Shown one piece after another: positions 34,305-42,569 of a stretch of 64,000 nt of DNA (its first letter is position 1; the number at the start of each line of letters is the position of its first letter). The translations under genes and the position numbers were made by a program. The notes under the pieces were generated by a model that was not told where the DNA came from, did not search any database, and saw only the letters and a list, made by a program, of their open reading frames with translations. The DNA is taken from assembly GCA_045631905.1 (NCBI GenBank), contig JAZQVO010000005.1, forward strand, positions 1-64,000. Direction: 5' to 3'. The stretch comes from HGM04593 sp045631905. Its GTDB lineage: Bacteria; Bacteroidota; Bacteroidia; Bacteroidales; Bacteroidaceae.

Positions 34305-35053
34305 TGGAAAGATATTTCATTTATCTCTCATACGACGGCGGTGCATACCACGGCTGGCAGGTGCAACCCAACGCCGTAACTGTGCAACAGATGCTCGAAG
34401 AGGCCCTTACAACACTCATGCGCAAGCCTATGCAGGTGGTAGGTGCCGGTCGCACCGACTCGGGTGTAAACGCCATGCTCATGGTGGCTCATGCCGACTT
34501 TCCCTCGGAGATAGATGTCGCTCATCTTGTTTACAAACTTAACAGGTTGTTGCCACCCGATATTGCCGTTATCACCATGAAGAGGGTGCGCGAAGATGCG
34601 CATGCCCGTTTCTCGGCTGTGTCGCGCAAGTATAATTATCGTGTAGTTACCGAAAAATCCCCTTTTTCGCGTCGTTATGCCTGTCGTGTGTCGCGTGACA
34701 TAGATTTTGAACTTATGAACAGGGCTGCCGCCATATTGTTGGAGTATACCGACTTTACAAGTTTCAGTAAGTTGCATACCGATGTAAAGACAAATAACTG
34801 CAAGGTCACAAAGGCTGTGTGGCAAAAGGTTTCGTCTACGGAGTGGGTTTTCGAGATTGAGGCTGACCGTTTTTTGCGCAACATGGTGCGAGCAATCGTC
34901 GGCACCCTGTTGCAGGTGGGCCGTGGAAAGCTCTCTCTCGACGGTTTCCGTGCCGTTATAGAGAACAAGGCACGTGGCGAGGCCGGCGATTCGGCCATGG
35001 GTGAGGCTCTCTTTCTTGTTGATGTTAAATACCCCGATGATATATTCCTATGA
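34304..35053 (+). CDS. truA: tRNA pseudouridine(38-40) synthase
   Basis: This 249-residue enzyme converts uridines 38-40 in the tRNA anticodon arm to pseudouridine. The catalytic Asp is in VGAGRTDSGVNA. Other family marks are YDGGAYHGWQVQPNAVTVQ at the N-terminus, SRKYNYRV, and FLRNMVRAIVGTLLQVGRG near 190-208. ATG 34304 shares its A with the rsmE stop; an earlier in-frame start at 34271 would lie inside rsmE and is unlikely. Confidence 0.96.
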   Translation: MERYFIYLSYDGGAYHGWQVQPNAVTVQQMLEEALTTLMRKPMQVVGAGRTDSGVNAMLMVAHADFPSEIDVAHLVYKLNRLLPPDIAVITMKRVREDAHARFSAVSRKYNYRVVTEKSPFSRRYACRVSRDIDFELMNRAAAILLEYTDFTSFSKLHTDVKTNNCKVTKAVWQKVSSTEWVFEIEADRFLRNMVRAIVGTLLQVGRGKLSLDGFRAVIENKARGEAGDSAMGEALFLVDVKYPDDIFL

Positions 35054-35949
35054 TGTGGGTTCTGCTATCTTTTGCTTCGGCGGCTCTTTTGGGCTGTTAC
35101 GACTTCTTTAAAAAAGTGTCGCTACGCGATAATTCGGTGTTGGGCGTGCTCTTCCTGAATACTCTCTTCTCGACACTTATTTTTTCCCCTTTTATACTGC
35201 TTTCGCATGTGGGGTTAATATCCGCAGGTGCGCTTTATGTGCCCTCTGTAGGTGTCGAAACGCATCTTTTGCTCTTGCTCAAAGCCGTGATAGTGCTTAG
35301 CTCTTGGCTGTGCGGGTATGTGGCAATTAAACATCTGCCCATCACCATAGTGTCGCCCATTCAGTCCACCCGGCCGGTTTTGGTGCTATTAGGTGCGCTC
35401 TTTCTGTTTGGGGAACAACTCAATGCCTATCAATGGGTTGGTGTGCTTTTAGCTATTCTTTCGGTCTTTCTGCTGAGCCGTAGTGGCAAGCGCGAGGGTA
35501 TTGTTTTTGTCCGCAATAAGTGGGTGGTGTTTGTTGCGCTTGCGGCTCTGTTTGGTGCGGTGAGTGCTTTGTACGATAAGTTCCTCATGCGTAGCATAGA
35601 GCCGATAGTGGTGCAGAGCTGGTTCAACTTTTACCAGTGCCTGCTCATGGGGTTGTTGTTGCTCGGGTTCAACCTCTTTTCGGGCAAGCAACGCGAGAAA
35701 AAGCTTTTGTGGCGTTGGAGCATTCCCATGATCTCGCTTTTCCTTGCCGTGGCCGACTTTTGCTATTTTACGGCTCTTGCCGAGGAGGGGGCACTCATAG
35801 CTGTTGTTTCAATGATTAGAAGGGGTAGTGTGGTGGTGGCTTTCCTTTTCGGAGCCTTCCTGTTACATGAAAAGAACCTCAAAAGCAAAGCTGTGGACCT
35901 TGTTTTGATATTAATAGGATTATTCTTCTTATATTTGGGCTCGAGATGA
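35050..35949 (+). CDS. EamA/DMT-family transporter
   Basis: This 299-residue membrane protein has about ten hydrophobic segments in two EamA halves (about 1-135 and 150-299). Recognisable pieces are TIVSPIQSTRPVLVLLGALF in the first half and GALIAVVSMIRRGSVVVAFL in the second. EamA proteins move metabolites across the inner membrane; the substrate is unknown. Its ATG overlaps the truA stop (ATGA) and its own stop overlaps the start of the DUF3256 gene in the same way. Confidence 0.87.
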   Translation: MMWVLLSFASAALLGCYDFFKKVSLRDNSVLGVLFLNTLFSTLIFSPFILLSHVGLISAGALYVPSVGVETHLLLLLKAVIVLSSWLCGYVAIKHLPITIVSPIQSTRPVLVLLGALFLFGEQLNAYQWVGVLLAILSVFLLSRSGKREGIVFVRNKWVVFVALAALFGAVSALYDKFLMRSIEPIVVQSWFNFYQCLLMGLLLLGFNLFSGKQREKKLLWRWSIPMISLFLAVADFCYFTALAEEGALIAVVSMIRRGSVVVAFLFGAFLLHEKNLKSKAVDLVLILIGLFFLYLGSR

Positions 35950-36557
35950 GAAGTTTTTTTACAATAGTTTTGTTGGTGGCTCCTCTGCTGGGAGTTTTTG
36001 CGCAGGATATGCGCTCTCTGTTTGTGAATGCTCCCGACTCGGTGTTTCCCCTGCTTACACGCAGTAACCGCGAAGATTGTGTCGATTTTATCGATGCAGG
36101 TATGCGTGCGCGTGTGACAAACAGGCTCGACGGTAAGTCGGAGTTACTCTCTTTAACCCCCTCGTTTCTCGAACTTAAAAGTAGCGAAGCTTCTACGGTG
36201 CAGATGAGGCTGTTGCCTTTTGAAGGCGATACTGTGGTTGCTGTCGTGAGGAGCGTTTGTGCCGAGGCTTGCGATAGCCGAATCTCGTTCTATAAAAGGG
36301 ACTGGAGCCGTGCCGATATACCTTTCTCGCGCCCGGCGGTGGGCGACTTTTTTATCCCTGCCACCGACTCGCTCGATTATTGTTTGGCGCGTTGCGACAT
36401 CTATCTTGTGAGCCTCTCCTTGTCGCCTACCGATGAGGTTCTTGTGGCAGAATATACCATGCCGGCATATATGAACGCCGAAGATGCAAGGGTTGTTGCA
36501 CCTCGCTTGCGTCCTGTGAGGTTTCGTTGGTCGGGTGTGAGGTTTGTCAGGGAGTAA
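35946..36557 (+). CDS. DUF3256 exported protein
   Basis: This 203-residue protein has a signal peptide (about 1-20, ending VFAQ). It fits DUF3256, known to me only from Bacteroidetes: DMRSLFVNAPDSVFPLLTRS and CVDFIDAGMRARVTNRLDGK near the mature start. Function unknown. It closes the coupled rsmE-truA-EamA run and its 3' end overlaps the convergent CapA gene by 11 bases. Confidence 0.8.
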   Translation: MRSFFTIVLLVAPLLGVFAQDMRSLFVNAPDSVFPLLTRSNREDCVDFIDAGMRARVTNRLDGKSELLSLTPSFLELKSSEASTVQMRLLPFEGDTVVAVVRSVCAEACDSRISFYKRDWSRADIPFSRPAVGDFFIPATDSLDYCLARCDIYLVSLSLSPTDEVLVAEYTMPAYMNAEDARVVAPRLRPVRFRWSGVRFVRE

Positions 36558-37662
36558 TCTCTCCGCTTAAAGGGTTGTACTCTGTAATCTCCCCTTTGTT
36601 CTGTTTTTTGAATAGTTTGCGGGTGTCGTCTACGAACTCCTGCATCTTTCTCTTTGCCGTCTCTGTTTTTGCGAGGCTTGTGTCGGCCGGCAGAATTGTG
36701 AAGTTCTCCACACCGTCGCGGTTGGGGCGTGCTACCCATGTGAGAGCATATTTCAGCGACGAGAGCCAGCATACATCGTAAACCCTTATAAGGTTCATGC
36801 GCAGGAGCAACCCTCCGTCGCGGCCTCTTGCATACATGCCCGAGATGAGGTTGCCGAGCGAGTACACCACGGTGCTTTTTTTGGCTGTTGCTGAGTCTTT
36901 TCGCACCTCGATAGGTTGCACAACGTGTGGGTGGTTGCCTATGATGTGGTCCACACCTTTCTCTATTAACCAGTCGCTAAGCTCTTTTATGTGCTTGGGA
37001 GCAACGGGTACATATTCGTCGCCCCAGTGCATGCAGGCTATTATGGCATGTGGCTTTCTCTTTTTTGCCTCCTCAATATCCTTGGCTATCATCTCTTTGT
37101 CTATGAGGTTTACTACGAGTGGTGCAGGCACGGGGATACCGTTGAGCCCGTATGTATAGTTGAGTATAGCCAGCTTTGTTCCGTTCTTTTCTACTATGAG
37201 CGGGTAGCGTGCCTTGCGGTCGGTGCTGTCGCGGTATACACCGCAGTGGGTGATGCCGAGCGAGTCCATCATGTGCATAGTGCGCAGGGCTCCTCGTTTG
37301 CCTCGGTCGAGACAGTGGTTGTTGGCAAAAAGAAGAATGTCGAAGCCGGCATCTTTGACGGCATATAAAAAGCTGTCGGGGGCACAGAATGAAGGGTATC
37401 CGCCGTATCGCCCTCCTCCTATGGTCGTTTCGAGGTTTGCGATAGCTATGTCGGCTCTGCTTACATCGTCTTTTATGTAGCTGTAACATGCCGAATAGCT
37501 GTATGTGCCATCGCTCCTGCGGGCGGCGTTAAGCTGGCTTTCGTGTTGCATGAGGTCGCCGGCAAACAGTATGCTTGTTCTTTCAACAGGCTGTATTACT
37601 ATTTGCGCTGTTGCGTATGCAACAGCGCAAATAAGCAGTATTATGATACCTTTTACCTTCAA
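36547..37662 (-). CDS. CapA-family (PGA_cap) metallophosphoesterase-like protein
   Basis: This 371-residue exported protein has an N-terminal signal or anchor (about 4-19). The CapA / PGA-synthesis fold is marked by ILFAGDLMQHESQ (31-43), IAIANLETTIGGG, LLFANNHCLDRGKRG, CMHWGDEYVP and IIGNHPHVVQPIEV, which supply the putative metal-binding Asp, Asn and His residues. Related proteins take part in polyglutamate capsule synthesis, but most Bacteroidales homologues lie outside capsule loci, as here, and their role is unknown. It is the last gene of the leftward run DUF4831, ffh, folD, capA. Confidence 0.87.
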   Translation of the reverse strand: MKVKGIIILLICAVAYATAQIVIQPVERTSILFAGDLMQHESQLNAARRSDGTYSYSACYSYIKDDVSRADIAIANLETTIGGGRYGGYPSFCAPDSFLYAVKDAGFDILLFANNHCLDRGKRGALRTMHMMDSLGITHCGVYRDSTDRKARYPLIVEKNGTKLAILNYTYGLNGIPVPAPLVVNLIDKEMIAKDIEEAKKRKPHAIIACMHWGDEYVPVAPKHIKELSDWLIEKGVDHIIGNHPHVVQPIEVRKDSATAKKSTVVYSLGNLISGMYARGRDGGLLLRMNLIRVYDVCWLSSLKYALTWVARPNRDGVENFTILPADTSLAKTETAKRKMQEFVDDTRKLFKKQNKGEITEYNPLSGEITP

Positions 37663-37677
37663 GACCTTGCTTGTTTG

Positions 37678-38556
37678 TTAATAAATTTCGTGTGTGGCGG
37701 CGAGCAGGGTGTTCTTCATGAGCGATACTATGGTCATGGGGCCTACTCCGCCGGGTACGGGGGTTATGAACGAGCATTTTGGGGCCACATTTTCAAAGTC
37801 CACATCTCCACAGAGGCGGAATCCTTGTTTGCGTGTGGGGTCGGGAACTCTGGTTGTGCCTACATCGATTATCACAGCTCCCTCCTTCACCATCTCGGCT
37901 TTTACAAAGTGGGGTTGTCCTAATGCGGCGATAATAATATCGGCGTTACGGCACTCCTCGGCTATGTTTTGTGTGTGGCTGTGGCACACTGTTACTGTGG
38001 CATCGCCGGGTGTCTGCTTTTGCATCATGAGGCTTGCCATGGGCTTGCCCACGATGTTGCTACGGCCGAGCACTACGCATTTTTTCCCTTTGGTGTCGAT
38101 GTTGTAACGGCGCAAAAGCTCCATGATGCCATTTGGGGTAGCCGACAGGAAACAAGGCAAGCCTATCGCAAGACGGCCTGCGTTTACGGGGTGGAACCCG
38201 TCGACATCTTTGCGGTAGTCGATGGCTTCGGTTATTTTTTGCTCGTCTATGTGCTTGGGAAGGGGTAGCTGTACTATGAACCCATCGACATCGCTGTCGT
38301 TGTTGAGCTCATCTACTTTTGCCAAAAGTTCCTCCTCTGTAACATCTTCTTCGTAGCGTATGAGTGTCGATTTAAAACCGCACTCCTCGCATGCGCGTAC
38401 CTTATTAGCAACGTAGGTTTCGCTGCCTCCGTCGTGCCCTACAAGTATTGCTACAAGGTGGGGGCGTTTGCCTCCTGCCTCAATAATTTTTTCAACCTCT
38501 TGGGCAATCTCTTTTTTTATAGTTGTTGCTATTGCTTTTCCGTCTATAAGTTGCAT
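37678..38556 (-). CDS. folD: Methylenetetrahydrofolate dehydrogenase / methenyltetrahydrofolate cyclohydrolase
   Basis: This 292-residue enzyme interconverts methylene- and formyl-tetrahydrofolate for purine and methyl metabolism. Catalytic Lys lies in the YVANKVRACEECG segment (Y-x3-K near 49-53). DGFIVQLPLPKH and VLGRSNIVGKPMASLM (the NADP loop) are typical, and PVPGGVGPMTIVSLM ends the family pattern. It lies 15 bases before capA and 21 bases after ffh. Confidence 0.97.
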   Translation of the reverse strand: MQLIDGKAIATTIKKEIAQEVEKIIEAGGKRPHLVAILVGHDGGSETYVANKVRACEECGFKSTLIRYEEDVTEEELLAKVDELNNDSDVDGFIVQLPLPKHIDEQKITEAIDYRKDVDGFHPVNAGRLAIGLPCFLSATPNGIMELLRRYNIDTKGKKCVVLGRSNIVGKPMASLMMQKQTPGDATVTVCHSHTQNIAEECRNADIIIAALGQPHFVKAEMVKEGAVIIDVGTTRVPDPTRKQGFRLCGDVDFENVAPKCSFITPVPGGVGPMTIVSLMKNTLLAATHEIY

Positions 38557-38577
38557 GTGTGTAGGTGTTATGGTGTA

Positions 38578-39900
38578 TTACATTTTAAAGCGCGACATGA
38601 GGTTGCCCATCTTGCCACCTGCCATGTTCTTCATCACTTTGCGTATCTGCTCAAACTGTTTCATGAGGCGGTTCACCTCTTGTATGTTTGTACCGCTGCC
38701 TCGTGCTATGCGGTCGCGACGCGATGCGTTTATAATATCGGGGTTGGCACGTTCTTTCGGTGTCATCGAGCGTATTATTGCCTCCACGCTCTTGAAGGCG
38801 TTGTCGTCGATGTCCATGTCTTTGATTGCCTTGCCCACACCTGGTATCATGCCCATGAGGTCTTTTATGTTACCCATCTTCTTTATCTGCTCTATCTGAG
38901 TGAGAAAGTCGTTAAAGTCGAATTGGTTACGTGCGAGCTTGCGTTGGAGTTTTTTTGCCTCCTCCTCGTCGAACTGCTCTTGTGCACGCTCCACGAGTGA
39001 TACTACGTCGCCCATGCCCAATATACGGTCGGCCATACGGCTGGGGTGGAACTGGTCTATTGCCTCCATCTTTTCACCGGTGCCGATGAATTTGATGGGC
39101 TTGTCTACAACGGTGCGTATCGACAAGGCTGCACCACCACGGGTGTCGCCGTCGAGCTTTGTAAGTATTACACCGGTGAAGTCGAGACGGTCGTTGAACT
39201 CTTTTGCTGTGTTCACGGCATCTTGTCCGGTCATTGAGTCCACAACGAAGAGTGTCTCTGTGGGGTTTACGGCCTCTTTTATGGCTGCAATCTCCTGCAT
39301 CATGGCTTCGTCTATTGCCAAGCGACCGGCGGTGTCTATTATAACAAGGTTGTATCCTTGGTGCTTTGCCTCTTTTATGGCATTTAGTGCAATCTCGACA
39401 GGGTTTTTGCTGTCGGGCTCGCTATACACGGGTACCTCTATCTGCTCGCCAAGCACCTTTAACTGGTCTATGGCGGCCGGACGGTATACGTCGCATGCTA
39501 CCAACAGGGGTTTGCGGTTTCTTTTTTTCTTTAAGAAGTTTGCGAGCTTCGACGAGAATGTTGTTTTACCCGAACCTTGCAAACCCGACATGAGTATTAC
39601 CGCGGGGTGTCCTTCGTAGTTTATATCGGCAGTTTGGCCACCCATGAGGGTTGTGAGCTCGTCGTGCACGATTTTTATCATTAATTGGCTGGGGCGGATA
39701 GATGTGAGCACATTCTGGCCTATCGCCTTGTTTTTTACCGTGTCGGTAAATGTTTTTGCTACTTTGTAGTTTACGTCGGCATCGAGCAGTGCTTTGCGCA
39801 CGTCTTTCAGTGTTTCGGCTACGTTTACCTCGGTAATACGGCCCTCTCCTTTGAGTATTTTAAATGAGCGTTCGAGGCGCTCGCTTAGGTTTTCGAACAT
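38578..39900 (-). CDS. ffh: Signal recognition particle protein Ffh
   Basis: This 440-residue SRP54-type GTPase targets nascent membrane proteins to the translocon with FtsY. The N domain (1-85) is followed by the G domain with G1 GLQGSGKTT, DTAGR (G3) and TKLDGDTRGGAAL (G4 and beyond). The Met-rich M domain (about 300-440) includes MTPKERANPDIINASRRDRI, the signal-peptide and 4.5S-RNA-binding part, and ends MGNLMSRFKM. Length is normal. Confidence 0.97.
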   Translation of the reverse strand: MFENLSERLERSFKILKGEGRITEVNVAETLKDVRKALLDADVNYKVAKTFTDTVKNKAIGQNVLTSIRPSQLMIKIVHDELTTLMGGQTADINYEGHPAVILMSGLQGSGKTTFSSKLANFLKKKRNRKPLLVACDVYRPAAIDQLKVLGEQIEVPVYSEPDSKNPVEIALNAIKEAKHQGYNLVIIDTAGRLAIDEAMMQEIAAIKEAVNPTETLFVVDSMTGQDAVNTAKEFNDRLDFTGVILTKLDGDTRGGAALSIRTVVDKPIKFIGTGEKMEAIDQFHPSRMADRILGMGDVVSLVERAQEQFDEEEAKKLQRKLARNQFDFNDFLTQIEQIKKMGNIKDLMGMIPGVGKAIKDMDIDDNAFKSVEAIIRSMTPKERANPDIINASRRDRIARGSGTNIQEVNRLMKQFEQIRKVMKNMAGGKMGNLMSRFKM

Positions 39901-39915
39901 CTTTTTCTGTTTCTA

Positions 39916-40983
39916 TTATTTGTTATTACTATTTTCTATTTTAATTATTCCGCCTGTTGCGGTGTTGAATGTTACCGCTGTTGCGTTGTTCCTGTTGAAC
40001 AATGTTTTCGATAGAACCTCTGTTGTGCCGAGCTGGGCGATGGGTAGCTCCTCCTCGTACAATGTTCTACCTGTGATGTATATTTTCAGCAGTGCTTTGC
40101 CGGGTATGTTGTAGCAAACACCCTCTTTTTTTATCTCTTTTTTCTTTGCTTGTTCGTCGGGCGTGGGTATATAAACGCTGTGCAGGTTTTTAAAGTCGTA
40201 ATATATTGGTGCGCCTGCAAGGTTGGCATTATCCACAAGGCCTAATTTGCGCGAGAAGCGGAACATGACTGCTTTTGTGGTGTCGCTCTCGGCTGTGGGG
40301 GTGAATTTTACCGTGCGACTCACATATGTGGTGTCGGTTCTTCCCGTGAAGAGGCTGGTAAAGGCTTTTTCTTGCTTGTCGAGCTCGGCGAGCACCAACT
40401 GCATGGATAGGCCGTCTTTGGGCATGTTGTCGGCGTGTCCGCGGGTTATGGCAAGCTTGCTCTCGCGTATGGCATATATCTCCTTTGCTACCAGCTCGGC
40501 CATTTTGGCGGTTGAGGTTGTTTGCAATATCTCTTCGGTCATGTATTGCCTTGCATCTACGACCTCGTCTTCGGGGTGCTCGGCCGGTTGCTCGTCATTT
40601 GGCTGCTCGGTGCTCGCGTTGATGCTTGCAAGAATACCATCGTCGGTGAGCTTTACGTTGCTTGCCGTGCTGTTGTTCACTTTAATGGTAAACATCTTTT
40701 CGGGGTTGGGCCTACCGCTCTCGGTAACTCTTATCCCTGTCATCTCCCAGTAGCTCTCTTCGGCCGAGATAACATTGCTTATGCGCAAGAATCGGTCGGC
40801 ATATTTGTGAAACTCTCCCGGTTTGTGTGTAATACACATGGCATCTACCGTTATCTCGATAGTTGTGTTCGGCAGGTAATATGTAACCCCTTCGGCTATA
40901 CCCGGCATAAAGGAACTAACGTTGGTTTGTGCAAGTGCAGGTATGGCTGTGGCGCATATAAGCGCAATAAGTATATTTCTCAT
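39916..40983 (-). CDS. DUF4831 exported protein
   Basis: This 355-residue protein has a signal peptide (MRNILIALICATAIPALAQ). It matches the DUF4831 family of Bacteroidetes, with GVTYYLPNTTIEITVDA near the mature start and repeated long beta strands. Function unknown. I set the start at ATG 40983; a TTG three codons upstream is less likely. A -7 element TATCTTCG lies on the minus strand at 41052-41045. It is the first gene of the run ending with capA. Confidence 0.8.
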   Translation of the reverse strand: MRNILIALICATAIPALAQTNVSSFMPGIAEGVTYYLPNTTIEITVDAMCITHKPGEFHKYADRFLRISNVISAEESYWEMTGIRVTESGRPNPEKMFTIKVNNSTASNVKLTDDGILASINASTEQPNDEQPAEHPEDEVVDARQYMTEEILQTTSTAKMAELVAKEIYAIRESKLAITRGHADNMPKDGLSMQLVLAELDKQEKAFTSLFTGRTDTTYVSRTVKFTPTAESDTTKAVMFRFSRKLGLVDNANLAGAPIYYDFKNLHSVYIPTPDEQAKKKEIKKEGVCYNIPGKALLKIYITGRTLYEEELPIAQLGTTEVLSKTLFNRNNATAVTFNTATGGIIKIENSNNK

Positions 40984-41044
40984 AATTACCAAATTTAGTT
41001 ATTGTATACCTCAAAATGTGGGGCATAAAACTGCTAATTTTGTG

Positions 41045-41052
41045 CGAAGATA
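41045..41052 (-). promoter_or_regulatory. -7 element upstream of the DUF4831/ffh operon
   Basis: TATCTTCG on the minus strand, one base from TAnnTTTG, 62 bases before the ATG at 40983. The same TATCTTCG variant precedes pyrC and the S46 peptidase gene. Confidence 0.4.
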
Positions 41053-41211
41053 CGAAATAGTTTTGAATTCTTTTATATAATAATATTTAAATTATTTTTT
41101 AAAGAGGTTTCGGTGGTTGCGATAATATCCCTGTTGTGGGTTTGTGCTAAAATGTTGTCGGGGTGGTGCAAAAAACCGCCTTCTTTGTGTATCTTTTTCA
41201 GAAGTTTGTAC

Positions 41212-41219
41212 TATTTTTG
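41212..41219 (+). promoter_or_regulatory. -7 element of the hpt promoter
   Basis: TATTTTTG lies 52 bases before the hpt ATG. TTTG at 41184-41187 is 24 bases upstream, longer than usual. Confidence 0.5.
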
Positions 41220-41271
41220 TACTATCTTTCCCATTTAAGGGGATTATTGTATTTGAAAAGCATTGATATTT

Positions 41272-41811
41272 ATGGAACGTGTAAAAATTCATGGTAAGGA
41301 GTTTGAAATATCAATAACAAATGATGAGATAAAAAGGGAAATTAAGCGTGTTGCCGGTGAGATAAACAGAGATTATGCCGGTAAATGTCCTGTTTTGCTC
41401 GGTGTTTTGAATGGTTGTTTTATGTTTGCCGCCGAGTTGATGAATAACCTGAATATCGATTGTGAAATATCGTTTGTAAAGCTCTCTTCTTATCAAGGAA
41501 CAACTACCACGGGAACCGTGCGCGAGGTTTTGGGGCTTACACAGTCGATAGAAGGTCGCGACGTGATTATTGTGGAGGATATTGTGGATACCGGTTACAC
41601 CATGCAACGCATGATGGAGACTCTCGGTACGCATAATCCGGCATCGGTGCAGATAGCTTCTCTCTTCTTGAAGCCTGCCCGTTTAAAAGTGCCTGTCGAT
41701 GTAAAATACAGTGCATTTACAATACCCGATAGATTTATAGTGGGTTATGGGCTCGACTACGATGGTTTGGGCCGTAACTACCCCAATATATACGATGCTG
41801 TTGAAGAATAA
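41272..41811 (+). CDS. hpt: Hypoxanthine phosphoribosyltransferase
   Basis: This 179-residue purine-salvage enzyme makes IMP or GMP from hypoxanthine or guanine and PRPP. The PRPP-binding loop VIIVEDIVDTGYTM is complete with its two acidic residues, CPVLLGVLNGCFMFAAEL is the N-terminal family motif, and FIVGYGLDYDGLGRNYP marks the C-terminal region. ATG 41272 is used; the open frame begins at a TTG 9 bases earlier. The adk gene follows after 12 bases. Confidence 0.95.
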   Translation: MERVKIHGKEFEISITNDEIKREIKRVAGEINRDYAGKCPVLLGVLNGCFMFAAELMNNLNIDCEISFVKLSSYQGTTTTGTVREVLGLTQSIEGRDVIIVEDIVDTGYTMQRMMETLGTHNPASVQIASLFLKPARLKVPVDVKYSAFTIPDRFIVGYGLDYDGLGRNYPNIYDAVEE

Positions 41812-41823
41812 AATTTTAAAACT

Positions 41824-42396
41824 ATGCTGAATATTGTTATTTTTGGTGCACCCGGTTCGGGTAAAGGTACTCAAAGCGAAAGAATAGTAGAAAAGTATGG
41901 TATTGACCACATCTCCACAGGCGATGTGCTCCGTGCCGAAATTAAAGCAGACACAGAACTTGGCCGCGAAGCCAAAAAGCTGATAGAGAACGGCCAGCTT
42001 ATCCCCGATGCTTTGATGGTTGATATTCTTGCTTCGAAACTCGACGCATTCGTCGATAGCAAAGGTGTTATTTTCGATGGTTTTCCACGTACCATAGCTC
42101 AGGCCGAGGCATTGAAGGCTATGCTTGCCGAAAGAAACCAGGAGGTTACAGCCATGATAGAGCTCGATGTTCCCGAGGACGAGCTCATGACACGTCTTTT
42201 GTTGCGTGGCAAGGAGTCGGGTCGTGCCGACGATAATGAGGAGACAATAAAAAAACGTCTTGTCGTTTATCGTGAGCAGACATCACCTTTGAAAGATTGG
42301 TACAAGAAGGAGGGCAAGCACTGCTATATAAACGGTTTGGGCGAGCTCGACCGCATATTTGCAGATATCGTTTCGGCGATAGACTCCCGCATTTGA
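41824..42396 (+). CDS. adk: Adenylate kinase
   Basis: This 190-residue enzyme interconverts AMP and ATP with two ADP. The P-loop is GAPGSGKGTQSE (8-19), the AMP-binding segment DHISTGDVLR follows, GFPRTIAQAE contains the conserved Arg, and the LID is of the short type lacking a zinc finger (LLLRGKESGRADDNEETIKK). It probably shares a transcript with hpt. Two hairpins follow before obg. Confidence 0.97.
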   Translation: MLNIVIFGAPGSGKGTQSERIVEKYGIDHISTGDVLRAEIKADTELGREAKKLIENGQLIPDALMVDILASKLDAFVDSKGVIFDGFPRTIAQAEALKAMLAERNQEVTAMIELDVPEDELMTRLLLRGKESGRADDNEETIKKRLVVYREQTSPLKDWYKKEGKHCYINGLGELDRIFADIVSAIDSRI

Positions 42397-42418
42397 TAAA
42401 ATATAGTGAAGGGTGAGC

Positions 42419-42451
42419 GGGTAAAAATCGAGCTTGCTTGAATTTTTACCC
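42419..42451 (+). other. Stable hairpin in the adk 3' region
   Basis: Arms 42419-42433 and 42436-42451 pair closely (GGGTAAAAAT with ATTTTTACCC plus an inner GAGC/GCTT part). No T-run follows, so it is not a standard terminator. It could be an RNA-stability element. Confidence 0.45.
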
Positions 42452-42485
42452 CGAACCGCGTCCTATATTCTACAAATAAAAGAAA

Positions 42486-42523
42486 AAAGGCGTGGCTCAA
42501 AGAGAATGCTACGCCTTCTTTTT
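42486..42523 (+). terminator. Terminator after adk
   Basis: AAGGCGTGGC pairs with GCTACGCCTT (one mismatch) around an 11-base loop, followed by CTTTTT. It lies about 90 bases after the adk stop codon and ends before the obg ATG. Confidence 0.75.
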
Positions 42524-42569
42524 GTTTAACATGTATAACGGAGTTGCGCGAGCAACGAATTTTTATTTT

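Noticed and set aside
42492..42569. GTG-initiated extension of obg
   Set aside because: It would begin within the adk terminator, and the Obg fold begins at ATG 42570.
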